Below are positions 8,754-18,243 of a stretch of 64,000 nt of DNA, piece after piece (the stretch's first letter is position 1; each line of letters opens with the position of its first letter). Origin of the DNA: Gammaproteobacteria bacterium. GTDB taxonomy: Bacteria > Pseudomonadota > Gammaproteobacteria > Pseudomonadales > Cellvibrionaceae. The stretch covers positions 62,001 to 126,000 of the forward strand of contig JAGKWY010000002.1 of the NCBI GenBank assembly GCA_021151625.1, read 5' to 3'. The position numbers and the translations under genes were made by a program. The notes below the pieces were generated by a model. That model saw only the letters and a program-made list of their open reading frames with translations, ran no database searches and had not been told where the DNA came from.

Positions 8754-11582
8754 GTGCCCATATTTCATGGATCAGATATGACCGATACTAAAGTTGGCTT
8801 CCTGGAAACAGGTAGTTTGTGTGGCAGCTTATGGAAATTTTCATTTCCAAAATCAATTAAAATCGAAGCAGGTAATTCTCATACTTTTTTGACAACTCAA
8901 GACTCATCCTCCCAAAATTTTAAAGTTGAATTGAGAGAAATTAAGTCTATCAATTGTTCCCCCTATTTTATTTGGGCGTCAATTGTTATAGATGCGGGTG
9001 ATAAGTCAGAAGTCATTCATGGATTGCCTAGGTGGAGAATTGGCCAGATAGTAAATGTGCTTGAACGTTTGGTGGTTGCTGATCTTGAGCGAATAGCGGC
9101 TTTATACTCCGATGTCATAAAGCAATTTGTAATCGAAATAAATGCTCTGCTTGACGGAGATTTTTATGTTAGATCTAGTCAAGTAAAGGCTCTTAGAGAG
9201 CGAACATTAACCTATCTAAAAAATAATCATGTTGAGCTCAAAAGCCTTATCAATAATGAGTTTTTCAAGAAAACAAAATTTGGCAATGATTTGAGCTCTG
9301 ATGTGGGAAAGCTTGTAAAAGTTTTATCAGTGAACAGCACGGTTGTTTCTGTTCGTAATGAACAGTTTGTTGAGAGGGAAATAGTTGAATGCACTGCATT
9401 TTTCGAGAAGCTTGAAGGTAAAGGATTGACCCCCGAACAGAAGGTTTCTGTAGTCGCATTTGAGGATAGAAATTTATTAGTTGCTGCAGCTGGATCAGGT
9501 AAGAGTTCTACGCTGGTTGGTAAGGTGGGGTATGCGCTGTATAAGAAAATGTATCAACCTAATCAAATAATTGCTTTAGCTTTTAATCGGGAGGCGGCAC
9601 AGGAGCTAAATATAAGAATTAACAAGCAATTGAAGCCTCTATTAAATGGAGTAAATGTAAAGGCGCGCACTTTTCATGCATTAGGTGCGTATATTGTTAA
9701 GAAGGTTTCGAGGGCGTCTGGTAAACGGCGATCAGTGGCTAACCCAAAGAAATTTGAATTTAGAATTGAGCAAGCTATAACCACTTGCTTGGAGATCCCC
9801 CAGTTTAGGCGTTCATGGATTAATTTTTTGACTCTGGTTAAAGATACGATTCCGGACGTCGAAACCTTCAAAACGAAAGATGACTATGACCAATATGTCG
9901 AATATATGCGGGAAGAGCGGAGAAAGGGTGAGCCCGCTCGTTTCACGGCATTCTCTAGCGACTTGGTAAGATCATTTGAAGAGCTATCGATCTGTAATTG
10001 GTTATACGCGCAAGGAATTACTTTTCTGTATGAAAAGCCATTTCCATACACTCCTGAGTCTTGGGAGAACTTTAATCCAGATTTTTATTATCCAGATATT
10101 GATGTTTACCATGAACATTTTGGATTAAATCATGATGGAAAGGCTCCTCAATTCAGAGGTAACTACGCAGAGCAGGCGGAGAATAAACGAGTTCTCTTTA
10201 ATGAGACTATTCCTGGTCAATGGTTTGAAACTCGAAGTGCTAACTTTCGCGATGGAACTATCTTTGATCTGCTAGAAAGTAGGCTCAGAGCGCATGGGCA
10301 AACTTTTAACCCGCGGTCACTAGTGGAGTTGGAGCAGAGAATTTCGGATCTTAAGCATGAGGCGCCTATTGGTAACATAGCGCGTATAGTTGAGCTTATA
10401 AAATCATCAGGAGTTGATAAGGAAGAGTATAAATCTCTCATTCGTCTTGTAGATTCCCCAATAAGAGCTGAATTATTTATTGATGTCATTTGGCCTATCT
10501 TCGAAGAGTACAACAGAAAGCTGCAGCTTGACGGTAAAATTGATTTTTCCGATATGATTAATCTCGCTACGACCTATATAGAGAATGGATCATTTACCTC
10601 GGATGTTAAATTTGTATTGGTTGATGAATACCAAGATCTTTCCCCGGGACGAGCTCGATTAATAAAAGCTCTTTTGGCCCAGCATAGCGATAGTGTTCTA
10701 TTTGGTGTAGGTGATGATTGGCAAGCAATTAATGGATTTGCAGGATCTGACTTAGATCTATTCATGAATTTTGAAAAGCATTTTGGCGCTACTTATGAGG
10801 GCTATTTAACAAATACGTTCAGATCTGCACAAGGAATTTCAGATGTGGCGGCTTGGTTTGTTCAAGAGAATGAAAATGGCCAGAAGCCAAAGAAGGTTCA
10901 TTCGAAAACCGATACGAACACCCAGAATGTTGTGGAAATGATTGGTATTCGGAGCGATGAAGATACTATTGCAGCTATTGAAGAACAGTTAAATCAACTA
11001 TTAGATGATGATAATGAACAAAAAAAGCTGCGTACTGTTTATTTACTTAGCCGGTATGGAATAGATAATACTTATGGGGTTAGCAAAGGCAACATTGATT
11101 ACCTGAACAGGAAGTATAAAAACAAATTTTCTTTTGAGTTTTTAACGGTTCATAAATCTAAAGGGTTAGAGGCAGACTTTGTATTTGTTGTAGGAGTAAA
11201 TGGCGGTAGATCATTTACTTTCCCTTCCACAATGTCTACTGATCCTCTTGTAACTGCACTCTTGGCCAAGACCGACACGTTTCCTCATGCAGATGAAAGG
11301 CGATTGTTTTACGTTGCGTTGACTCGTGCCAAAACAAAAGTGATCGTCTTATTCAAATCATCAAGGCCATCGCCATTTGTCCTTTCGCTAATGCATGGTA
11401 AATACAAAGGTCGTGTTACAGTACACGGTAAAACGCCACCGAAAGTTTGCACTAAGTGCGGAGAAGGATTCATGGTGCCTAAACAAGGATCGAGAGGGCC
11501 TTATTCTAAGTGCTCAAACTTCTCACGTTGCAAACATTCTGTGTCACTATCGCGCAATATTTCTCGAACTATCCGGAGATAG
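8754..11582 (+). CDS. UvrD-superfamily helicase resembling helicase IV (HelD), with C-terminal zinc ribbon
   Basis: A 942-residue SF1 helicase. Its motifs are in order: Q-motif LTPEQ, Walker A AAGSGKSS near residue 245, ARTFHALG, Walker B VDEYQDLSPGRARL, GDDWQAINGFAGS, TNTFRS, TVHKSKGLEADFVFV and RRLFYVALTRAKTKVIV. The order and wording match E. coli helicase IV, but the protein is about 250 residues longer through an N-terminal extension and an insert between motifs Ia and II. The end carries CTKCGEGF...CSNFSRCKH, a four-Cys zinc ribbon. The GTG at 8,754 opens the frame; the ATG at 8,778 is an equally possible start. Its position behind abiE suggests a defence or DNA-processing role. Confidence 0.85.
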   Translation: MPIFHGSDMTDTKVGFLETGSLCGSLWKFSFPKSIKIEAGNSHTFLTTQDSSSQNFKVELREIKSINCSPYFIWASIVIDAGDKSEVIHGLPRWRIGQIVNVLERLVVADLERIAALYSDVIKQFVIEINALLDGDFYVRSSQVKALRERTLTYLKNNHVELKSLINNEFFKKTKFGNDLSSDVGKLVKVLSVNSTVVSVRNEQFVEREIVECTAFFEKLEGKGLTPEQKVSVVAFEDRNLLVAAAGSGKSSTLVGKVGYALYKKMYQPNQIIALAFNREAAQELNIRINKQLKPLLNGVNVKARTFHALGAYIVKKVSRASGKRRSVANPKKFEFRIEQAITTCLEIPQFRRSWINFLTLVKDTIPDVETFKTKDDYDQYVEYMREERRKGEPARFTAFSSDLVRSFEELSICNWLYAQGITFLYEKPFPYTPESWENFNPDFYYPDIDVYHEHFGLNHDGKAPQFRGNYAEQAENKRVLFNETIPGQWFETRSANFRDGTIFDLLESRLRAHGQTFNPRSLVELEQRISDLKHEAPIGNIARIVELIKSSGVDKEEYKSLIRLVDSPIRAELFIDVIWPIFEEYNRKLQLDGKIDFSDMINLATTYIENGSFTSDVKFVLVDEYQDLSPGRARLIKALLAQHSDSVLFGVGDDWQAINGFAGSDLDLFMNFEKHFGATYEGYLTNTFRSAQGISDVAAWFVQENENGQKPKKVHSKTDTNTQNVVEMIGIRSDEDTIAAIEEQLNQLLDDDNEQKKLRTVYLLSRYGIDNTYGVSKGNIDYLNRKYKNKFSFEFLTVHKSKGLEADFVFVVGVNGGRSFTFPSTMSTDPLVTALLAKTDTFPHADERRLFYVALTRAKTKVIVLFKSSRPSPFVLSLMHGKYKGRVTVHGKTPPKVCTKCGEGFMVPKQGSRGPYSKCSNFSRCKHSVSLSRNISRTIRR

Positions 11583-11776
11583 TTTTTCGTGTTTGGCAGA
11601 AGTAGCTAGCTGCTTACAATATGAAAGGTTTATCTATTGGATGGGTACGTGCTTACCTAATACCACCATATTTAAGTGCGTGTGATGTTCCGAACTATAA
11701 AAATAACATGCTGATTAATGAAATCAAGGTGTCTTTAGCCATGATTTGAATTGCCCATTGTTTAATTCTGCACGAT

Positions 11777-11817
11777 AAAAAAGCCCCCTGCATTGAATGA
11801 GGAGGCTTTTCGTTTTT
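11777..11817. terminator. Bidirectional intrinsic terminator
   Basis: A stem AAAAGCCcCCT / AGGaGGCTTTT with a 9-10-base loop is flanked by an A run on the left and a T run on the right. It can stop both the helicase transcript (plus) and the 71-aa gene transcript (minus). Confidence 0.8.
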
Positions 11818-11838
11818 CTGGCGTCGTGGACTCGGTAA

Positions 11839-12054
11839 TCAAAAAAGTGAATGAATAGTATTCATTGCAAATCCGTGATCGTTATCTTTTAGCCAATCAA
11901 CCAGTTTGTTGTATTGCGCGAGCACCATAGATTTTGAAAATGTTTTGTCTGAGAGTTTATCGCTCACAGCGACATCACATAATCCAGTTTTACTATTCAA
12001 CGTAAGGGTTACTTCATGGCGAGCATTTGCGGAAAAGGACGTTTGGTTAGCCAT
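11839..12054 (-). CDS. Small accessory protein, 71 aa, paralogue of the next gene
   Basis: A 71-residue soluble protein, not recognised. Its C-terminal half (QYNKLVDWLKDNDHGFAMN) matches the neighbouring 69-residue protein (TYNEIVEFFKEHEHIYAMN) in the pattern YN-x2-V-x3-K-x3-H-x2-AMN, so the two are a divergent duplicate. The start is supported by CTGGAGACAATTATG. A very strong stem-loop (12,071-12,128) fills the leader. Probably a small regulatory or accessory gene of the element. Confidence 0.65.
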   Translation of the reverse strand: MANQTSFSANARHEVTLTLNSKTGLCDVAVSDKLSDKTFSKSMVLAQYNKLVDWLKDNDHGFAMNTIHSLF

Positions 12055-12070
12055 AATTGTCTCCAGGAGT

Positions 12071-12128
12071 GGTTAGGGGTTCTCCCCAAAAAACCTGTTG
12101 CCAGGCATCTTGGGAAGAACCCCTAACC
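12071..12128 (-). promoter_or_regulatory. Stem-loop leader of the 71-aa gene
   Basis: Arms GGTTAGGGGTTCT and AGAACCCCTAACC (13 perfect pairs) enclose a second inner stem. The hairpin ends just upstream of the GGAG ribosome site. It belongs to a family of leader hairpins found across 12-27 kb. Confidence 0.7.
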
Positions 12129-12153
12129 GGCTAAAGCCAATTAGGGTTCGTAC

Positions 12154-12363
12154 TTACCGCTTGTAGCGCTCTTTTGCCATATTCATGGCATAGATGTGCT
12201 CATGCTCTTTAAAAAACTCCACAATTTCATTGTAAGTCAGCAGAGAAAATTCACCTTCAAAATCATTGTCAGGGACGCGAGAGTCCGTAACATGCATTTT
12301 GATGGTTTCGCCAAACTTTGCTTCGATAGTGCGGAATTTACCAACGTTGAACGTATGTTCCAT
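12154..12363 (-). CDS. Small accessory protein, 69 aa, paralogue of the previous gene
   Basis: A 69-residue soluble, acidic protein that shares the YN-x2-V-x3-K-x3-H-x2-AMN C-terminal motif with its 71-residue neighbour. GTTAGGAGTCGCATCATG gives a clear ribosome site. Its leader contains a GGGGAG/CTCCCC hairpin. No known domain recognised. The two genes are separately preceded by hairpin leaders and may be independently controlled. Confidence 0.65.
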   Translation of the reverse strand: MEHTFNVGKFRTIEAKFGETIKMHVTDSRVPDNDFEGEFSLLTYNEIVEFFKEHEHIYAMNMAKERYKR

Positions 12364-12396
12364 GATGCGACTCCTAACTTTAAAAAATAGTAGGAG

Positions 12397-12432
12397 TCAG
12401 GCCGACCCTGAGTGGGGAGGATTGAACTCCCC
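12397..12432 (-). promoter_or_regulatory. Stem-loop leader of the 69-aa gene
   Basis: Two adjacent small hairpins: TCAGG-ccgac-CCTGA (12,397-12,411) and GGGGAG-7 bases-CTCCCC (12,414-12,432). They lie a short distance upstream of the ribosome site on the minus strand, in the same position as the other leaders of this element. Confidence 0.5.
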
Positions 12433-12642
12433 GGTGGGTGGCTGGTGATGAAGGCAGAGGGCAAGCTTGCGCTTAGCTGCATTAGGCCCTATGTGCAGCA
12501 AATTAAGGATCAGTGATGACGTCACTGGGCGTTTGCCTCATTAATATAGCTGGGTGCTGACAGACAATCAACTTATCGGGATAATGGTTTTTCAAAGGTG
12601 TTTTAGGTTTACCCCATCCATATCTGTTGACGGAGTAAAATT

Positions 12643-13491
12643 ATGAGTGACGAATTTTTTGAGGAAGGGGAGCGCAATGTTCTTTTAGTCGATGAATTTC
12701 GTCGGTTTTTGAAAATTCGGGATTCTTTGGCACCCTCTGGTGCCCTTGCGCCATATAAGTGGAACTCTAAACATAGATGGTATGGGGCATTTCTTGTATA
12801 CAGTGAAATGTTGAATGAGCATGCAAGAGAGCTGGCTAATTCCCTTAACGAATTCGGCAGGCATGTTAGAACGCTAGAGGCGTGGGCCAATCGATTTTCG
12901 GAAATAGAGGATATAAATTTAAAATTCGATCTTATGCTCGAGTTTGTAGAACCAGTTTCAATTGTGGCTATTAATCTGCCGTACGTCATCCGATCAAGAT
13001 TTATTTATTCCACTTCGCATTTGTGCCACCAGGCAAATAAGATTCGATCTGACGATTGGATAGATAATTTTCCCTTAGACAAAGATGTCTGGTTTGAATC
13101 TGCCGACAAATCAGGAGCTACTTGGAAAAGATACAAAAAGTTAAAGTTGTCACTTGAAAAAATCGCTGGTAAAGACTTTGGTCGAATGACTTCCGATTTT
13201 CGCAACTCTTATAACCATAGATACTCTGCGAGAGTCGAGTTTGGCCTTAGCAATATAGTGAATCGACTCGTTGATCATAACGGTAAGATTTCATACGGCA
13301 TCGGGCAAACTGAACCTTTAAAGTTAGTGATAATCGTGGATCAATTAAAGCAGCAACATTCGTTAGCGATGGCTGCATTTAACTGCTATCAGGAACTCAT
13401 TAAGGAACAGATTGCAGCAATTGAAAAATGGGAAAATGACTCAGGAGTTTTTAAAGGTACTGAGACAAATTCCATTCCGGTTGATCAGTGA
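12643..13491 (+). CDS. Hypothetical protein with HEPN-type RX4H motif, 282 aa
   Basis: A 282-residue helical protein. Residues 187-192 read RNSYNH, the R-X4-H signature of HEPN ribonuclease/nucleic-acid proteins, following a helix-rich region. ACGGAGTAAAATTATG gives a good start. Its last 41 bases overlap the end of the convergent gene at 13,451. Not assigned to a named family; the HEPN reading is based on the motif and its recurrence in the neighbouring genes. Confidence 0.65.
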   Translation: MSDEFFEEGERNVLLVDEFRRFLKIRDSLAPSGALAPYKWNSKHRWYGAFLVYSEMLNEHARELANSLNEFGRHVRTLEAWANRFSEIEDINLKFDLMLEFVEPVSIVAINLPYVIRSRFIYSTSHLCHQANKIRSDDWIDNFPLDKDVWFESADKSGATWKRYKKLKLSLEKIAGKDFGRMTSDFRNSYNHRYSARVEFGLSNIVNRLVDHNGKISYGIGQTEPLKLVIIVDQLKQQHSLAMAAFNCYQELIKEQIAAIEKWENDSGVFKGTETNSIPVDQ

Positions 13492-14758
13492 GCCATCGAG
13501 GAACCTCTTGATCCGCAAGAGTGTATATTTTTTCTATTGAGCCCTTGATCAAATTTGGAATTTTTCCTACTAGATCTTCACTTAATGTATGTTCCATGTG
13601 AGTAATGGATTTTCTGCCCTTATTTAGAATTTTTACTTCATGGTACTCGTGTTTGAAATGAACAATTTTATTGCGAGCATCATTTAATGATTTCACGCCT
13701 TGCCAAGGATGTGTTGAAGTATCGAACTTTAAATTGGTTTCGGAGTAAGTATGCAAAAAATTAATCTTTTCGATCAGGTTTAGCTTTTCGAGACTCCCCC
13801 ACATATTCGGATGTTTTGCATTCCCAGCTTCATTCATAACGGCCTCCAAACATATGATTGCCATGACTATAGCCTGGCAGCGTTCCTCGTATATTTCATG
13901 AAGGTTCATGACTGAATCTGGGTGATAGGTGTTTGCAGCTAATATTTTAGCTTGGTGGCAGTGACGAAGAGTAGCACGATAAAAAAAGGGCGCCGCGGTG
14001 CAGATTGTTGACATTTTCCCATCAACGATTTTCATTGACTCAAATCTAGATAATCTGGGTGGCGGATGGTTAACTACCTTGCCATGACTGGTTCTGTCTG
14101 ATTGTTTTAATTGTTCATGGACGTGTAATAATTCTGAGTAGGCTTCTTTTCTTATCTTCCGCAAATGATTGATAAAGCCGCTGGCTTCGCTAGTGTACTC
14201 TTCATCAGATATCTCTTGGTTTCCTTTTAATCTCATGATGCGCTGAAATTCATCATAGGTTCGATCAAAATCAGTTAAGTCTAAATATTCAGATACCCAT
14301 TTTCCATAATGCCTTCCTTCGACAATCTCAAATTGGGCGACTTCCCATTGATAGAAGTTGCCTTCATCAAACACCTGAATATGAGCGTCAAAACCTAATA
14401 GTGGATCCGAAACTTCGAGCGAGTTTGCTTGCCATACGAAGTGATGTGGACCAATCAGACCATGGGGAATTATTGCTTTAGAATCTTTCTGAACTATTGG
14501 ATTTGAAAGAGAACCGAGCATGCTCGACATCAACCTTTCTTGAAATACCAATGGGTGATTGTTCTGAATAATGCGTCCAGCGGCTACGATTCGTGTTTCA
14601 TCTAAAGCTCGTTCTAACTCTGACGGTTTAATGATCGAGAAATCAAATTCCCCGATTTGACCTTTGTTGCTACGGTTGTACTTTCTACATTCAAGGTTTT
14701 CCACTGTGACTGCTTGCTGCCACCAGTTTGGGAATCTACCATTAATATTTTGATTCAT
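13451..14758 (-). CDS. HEPN-motif protein, 435 aa
   Basis: A 435-residue protein. The C-terminal part has a helix pair (around residues 290-370) ending in SLNDARNKIVHFKHE, a typical HEPN active-site helix with Arg362 and His367. The N-terminal 250 residues appear mixed alpha/beta and unknown. HEPN proteins are commonly RNases in toxin-antitoxin and phage-defence systems. It overlaps its convergent neighbour by 41 bases and lies 155 bases from the next minus-strand gene, which also carries the motif. Confidence 0.7.
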   Translation of the reverse strand: MNQNINGRFPNWWQQAVTVENLECRKYNRSNKGQIGEFDFSIIKPSELERALDETRIVAAGRIIQNNHPLVFQERLMSSMLGSLSNPIVQKDSKAIIPHGLIGPHHFVWQANSLEVSDPLLGFDAHIQVFDEGNFYQWEVAQFEIVEGRHYGKWVSEYLDLTDFDRTYDEFQRIMRLKGNQEISDEEYTSEASGFINHLRKIRKEAYSELLHVHEQLKQSDRTSHGKVVNHPPPRLSRFESMKIVDGKMSTICTAAPFFYRATLRHCHQAKILAANTYHPDSVMNLHEIYEERCQAIVMAIICLEAVMNEAGNAKHPNMWGSLEKLNLIEKINFLHTYSETNLKFDTSTHPWQGVKSLNDARNKIVHFKHEYHEVKILNKGRKSITHMEHTLSEDLVGKIPNLIKGSIEKIYTLADQEVPRWLTDQPEWNLSQYL

Positions 14759-14913
14759 TGTTCAATCCGTGGTTAATCCATTTTCGTGTGTGCTTATCAT
14801 CACTTCGATGTTTTCGGTGTAAAGTGAATTTCATTGCTTATGGTAACTTCAGTATAAGTCAACAGTGGGTTCTCAATTTTAATGAATTCTGTCTGCAACT
14901 TAAGCTCTGGCTG

Positions 14914-16068
14914 TTAAGCATCTTTGGGTATTCGAAAATCAATTAAATGATCGGGAAGCAGAGCGCCAAGTCTTCCATCTTTGGAGTTTTTTCCAATTTC
15001 ACGTCTAAATGCTAATTGCTCAATACAAGTTCTCGCGCTGGTATTCAAATTATCTAAAATATACTGAATAAAACTGTTGATATCCTCATAGTCCTTAATA
15101 ATTGAATCATACTTTATAGAATTAAGGTAAACGCCAGATGTTCGAGAATAAAGATCATCATATTCAGTAAAAATTGGCACACTGCCGTTAAAATATATAT
15201 CACCAATTTTTAAGCTGTTCATATCCACGTTTCCATGTAGGATATTGTTTCTTTCGTTAATAATTGAATGAAATCTTTTGCAGTGTTCATTTGAGTAGTC
15301 AATCATGCTCTGAAATCCAACACAATTGATGTGAAGCGACTGAATCCTTATATCAATTTGCTGACGAATTACATTTTGAAACAACCTATCATTTTTCTTT
15401 ATCTCATTTTTTGCCAAAATATAAATTACCAAATTTACAAAAGATTCAGCCATGATTGGTAGCATCGACTTTAGGGAGAAATAGTAACAAACTGCATTAT
15501 TGTAACGATTTAATAAATCTTCGATTGAGTCTTGAGATGTATCTTCCTCTGGGCCTAACAGAGTCATTTTGGGTCTATCGTTTTCGATGTTTAGATTCAG
15601 TTTTTCTATGTTTTTAATGGTTTGTTTTACAGTTAAATGAAGTCTATTAAAAGGATTTACAAATCGTGTCCACTTCTCTAGCTTAGTTCTAACTTCTTTG
15701 ATTTCTTTGCCGTAATTTTGGAAGTCATTTTTAATGTCTTCTATGATGGTGTCTAGCGAAGGGGTCGTTTCAAAATGTCCCACAAAGTGAATCTCTGTCC
15801 GCATGTTGAGCGATTGAAACGAGATTAGATTATTCTCCACTAAAAATGTCCACTCCCAATGAACTAGATTGTCTGATGAGTCGTTCCTGAGGAAGTTCTG
15901 TAACCCGTTTGGTGGGCCAAATTTAGCATAAAAATAGCAATACAAATCTATAGGCTTTATTTCATTAACCAATGAATAACTAAAAAATCCATTTGGTCTG
16001 CTTTCGCTGTAAAGAATTTCTGTTAACTCTGTGATAGATGCGTAATTCAACTTTGAAATAAAATTCAC
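14914..16068 (-). CDS. HEPN-motif protein, 384 aa, very AT-rich gene
   Basis: A 384-residue protein. Residues 273-278 read RNNILH inside NERNNILHGN, the HEPN RX4H motif, in a helical C-terminal half. The N-terminal half is beta-rich (WEWTFLVENNLISF and similar) and recalls the two-part layout of ApeA-type abortive-infection proteins, though I cannot prove that family. The gene is markedly richer in A+T than the element core, suggesting separate acquisition. Confidence 0.7.
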   Translation of the reverse strand: MNFISKLNYASITELTEILYSESRPNGFFSYSLVNEIKPIDLYCYFYAKFGPPNGLQNFLRNDSSDNLVHWEWTFLVENNLISFQSLNMRTEIHFVGHFETTPSLDTIIEDIKNDFQNYGKEIKEVRTKLEKWTRFVNPFNRLHLTVKQTIKNIEKLNLNIENDRPKMTLLGPEEDTSQDSIEDLLNRYNNAVCYYFSLKSMLPIMAESFVNLVIYILAKNEIKKNDRLFQNVIRQQIDIRIQSLHINCVGFQSMIDYSNEHCKRFHSIINERNNILHGNVDMNSLKIGDIYFNGSVPIFTEYDDLYSRTSGVYLNSIKYDSIIKDYEDINSFIQYILDNLNTSARTCIEQLAFRREIGKNSKDGRLGALLPDHLIDFRIPKDA

Positions 16069-16240
16069 AACGAATCCTTTTTAAAATTAAGCTACTAATC
16101 GAGCAGCTTTATTGATGATGAAAGAGTGTAGGGTAGATTGTTAATATGTTGGCGTTGGATTTGGCTCTATCTATCAAATCTCAATTTGATGATATTCATA
16201 CCCCAGATAAACAATTTTCCCATGCGAAAGAGCACGCCGA

Positions 16241-17317
16241 TTAAAGCTGGCTTGATTCACACTGCGCTCGTCCGGTTTGCTGAATCTCGGTAAGCCATTT
16301 TTGCGCAAGAGATTGAGCCAGGACTTTGTCACTATTGGAGATATCACGAAGTTCAATAGCGTAATATCCATCTGCGTATCCAGGGCCGTAATCGTCATAT
16401 TTTTCAAATCCACTTTCATCCACCATACAAAATGATTCTTGCCGAATGTCTTCACCTAGTAAGGCAGAAAGTTCCGCTAATGCGTGACAAAAGACCAAGC
16501 TATCGTCCTGCATTTTTTCTGCCACCATTCGGATGGCCTCGATGTTGCCATGCCCACAAGCATCGAGTAACCAGCTTGAATATTCAATTTTGTAATCCAT
16601 GTCTTGCGCCATATTAGCAATTTCTATTGGATCATACGTTTCATAAACAAGATCATTGGGGGAGATAGATTTTTCAAAAAATTGATTATCATTAAAGTGA
16701 AGGGTGAGGCCAAGTAACCCAAGCTTGCAACCAAGTTGTGCTGATTGAATAAAGCATTGCTTTGCCCTCTCTAGTCTTTTGATATTAGCTTGATATTCGC
16801 AGGCAAAGATTTCTTCATTTGGGCCTAATGCTCTTCCCATTTTCAATTGATTATACCAATAAGGATCTTGTTCATTCTGATCAAGATCAGCACTTGAAAT
16901 AAGAGCAAGGCCTAGTGCGTAATTGCCAAGACCAGTTTTGCTACTTTGCTCTTCAAGGGAAAGGATTAGCTGCTCCTCATCACATAAGAGATCGCCGGAA
17001 TTTAACCCTTTAATCAAATCAACGAGTGTGACTGCTCTTACAGCATTCTCTTCTATTAAAACCTGCAATGATTGAGTTATGTCATTTGCAGCATGTGTGC
17101 AATGAAGTTGTTGTAGGCGATTGATAAAAGTAGGGTGATTGATATGATCATGTTGATCGCACTTGAATAATGCAACAGCAGTTTGGGAAAAAGCGGCATA
17201 GCTTTGATAGCCAAAGGCTGCGGCTATAAGTTCATAAGCGTGTGATCTTGTTAGGGGGGTGGCGTTATTATCTGATACGCGATTAGCCAAATTAAAAGCG
17301 AGTGACTTAAGGGACAT
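16241..17317 (-). CDS. Hypothetical helical-repeat (Sel1/TPR-like) protein, 358 aa
   Basis: A 358-residue soluble protein. The N-terminus (SHAYELIAAAFGYQSYAAF) resembles a short helical domain seen at the start of several proteobacterial accessory proteins. The middle has Sel1/TPR-like helix pairs (AKQCFIQSAQLGCKLGLLGL, ACGHGNIEAIRMVAEKM), suggesting a protein-protein interaction scaffold. The function is unknown. It stands alone, with more than 150 bases on each side. Confidence 0.6.
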   Translation of the reverse strand: MSLKSLAFNLANRVSDNNATPLTRSHAYELIAAAFGYQSYAAFSQTAVALFKCDQHDHINHPTFINRLQQLHCTHAANDITQSLQVLIEENAVRAVTLVDLIKGLNSGDLLCDEEQLILSLEEQSSKTGLGNYALGLALISSADLDQNEQDPYWYNQLKMGRALGPNEEIFACEYQANIKRLERAKQCFIQSAQLGCKLGLLGLTLHFNDNQFFEKSISPNDLVYETYDPIEIANMAQDMDYKIEYSSWLLDACGHGNIEAIRMVAEKMQDDSLVFCHALAELSALLGEDIRQESFCMVDESGFEKYDDYGPGYADGYYAIELRDISNSDKVLAQSLAQKWLTEIQQTGRAQCESSQL

Positions 17318-17545
17318 AAACCATTCTCCGATCCTGTCGATGAAGAGGTATACGCACGTTTAAGACCCCATAACAGGACTTAAGAATAATTTAAAAGAAG
17401 TTGAGTAAGCTAAATCTATGCCTTTTTCTACTCATGCGCAGGTATGGCGGGCGCCAGTGTCTATAATAGCCATATCTCTGCCGCACTTTCAATAGGTGTT
17501 TCTATTGCAGTGAGTCCTCTGAATCAAAGGTCTATGCGTCGTTTT

Positions 17546-18124
17546 TTAGTTTATTTTTCTTAAAATTAGGTCTTCAGAGTTAAGCTGTATGTTTTGCAAA
17601 CTAATTTCAATTTGAGCTAAGAAAGTAAGTGATGCTTCACACCACTGTAGAATATTAAAGAAGAAACACCAATCTTTGCTAGACTTTCCTTGCTCAGTGC
17701 CGGATAACGTTAGTGTTCCGGCCCACCATAACAACTTCTCATGTTTTTGAGACGAGCCCACAGCATCGATTTGAAACGATTTAGCATGAATAATTTTATT
17801 GCAAATATATCTGATGTCTTTTTGCTCTTTGGTTCCATCAGCTTTTATTCCAGAATTATAGATATGGATGGAATTGTTCAATTCAAATTTAATTCCCTTA
17901 GAATCCAAAAGTTCTACCGCATTTCTCAGTTTGACAGCTATTTCGAGTGAATAGTTACTTACGGTAGATTTGGTGTGTCTCCAATATTGTTCTTTGGGAA
18001 AAAGTTTTTCTACATTGTCCACTCCGATGCCGTAACGTGAAACAAATTGCTCTGCTGCAAGTGCGATTTCGATTAGCAGATAAAGCTTTTCCCTTATACT
18101 ATCAACTTCAATAAAGTGGGCCAT
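17546..18124 (-). CDS. Hypothetical protein with degenerate HEPN-like motif, 192 aa
   Basis: A 192-residue helical protein. Residues 105-113 read RYICNKIIH, where the helix CNKIIHA looks like the HEPN active-site helix with the arginine shifted or replaced by Cys108. If HEPN, it may be an inactive partner of its neighbours. No other domain recognised. The start follows ACTTCT-rich sequence with no clear ribosome site, so the exact start is uncertain. Confidence 0.55.
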   Translation of the reverse strand: MAHFIEVDSIREKLYLLIEIALAAEQFVSRYGIGVDNVEKLFPKEQYWRHTKSTVSNYSLEIAVKLRNAVELLDSKGIKFELNNSIHIYNSGIKADGTKEQKDIRYICNKIIHAKSFQIDAVGSSQKHEKLLWWAGTLTLSGTEQGKSSKDWCFFFNILQWCEASLTFLAQIEISLQNIQLNSEDLILRKIN

Positions 18125-18243
18125 AGAAGTCTAATTTCCTTACAAAGAGAGAAGTAAACTAACTGTTTCTGAGATAGTCATGTTGTAATTACCAAAACAT
18201 TCACTGCCAAATATCACTTCACTTATGGTAGAAATGGGAATGG

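Noticed and set aside
16174..16455. A 93-codon minus-strand frame
   Set aside because: It overlaps the 3' end of the 358-aa gene in another frame, has no ribosome site and no family resemblance.
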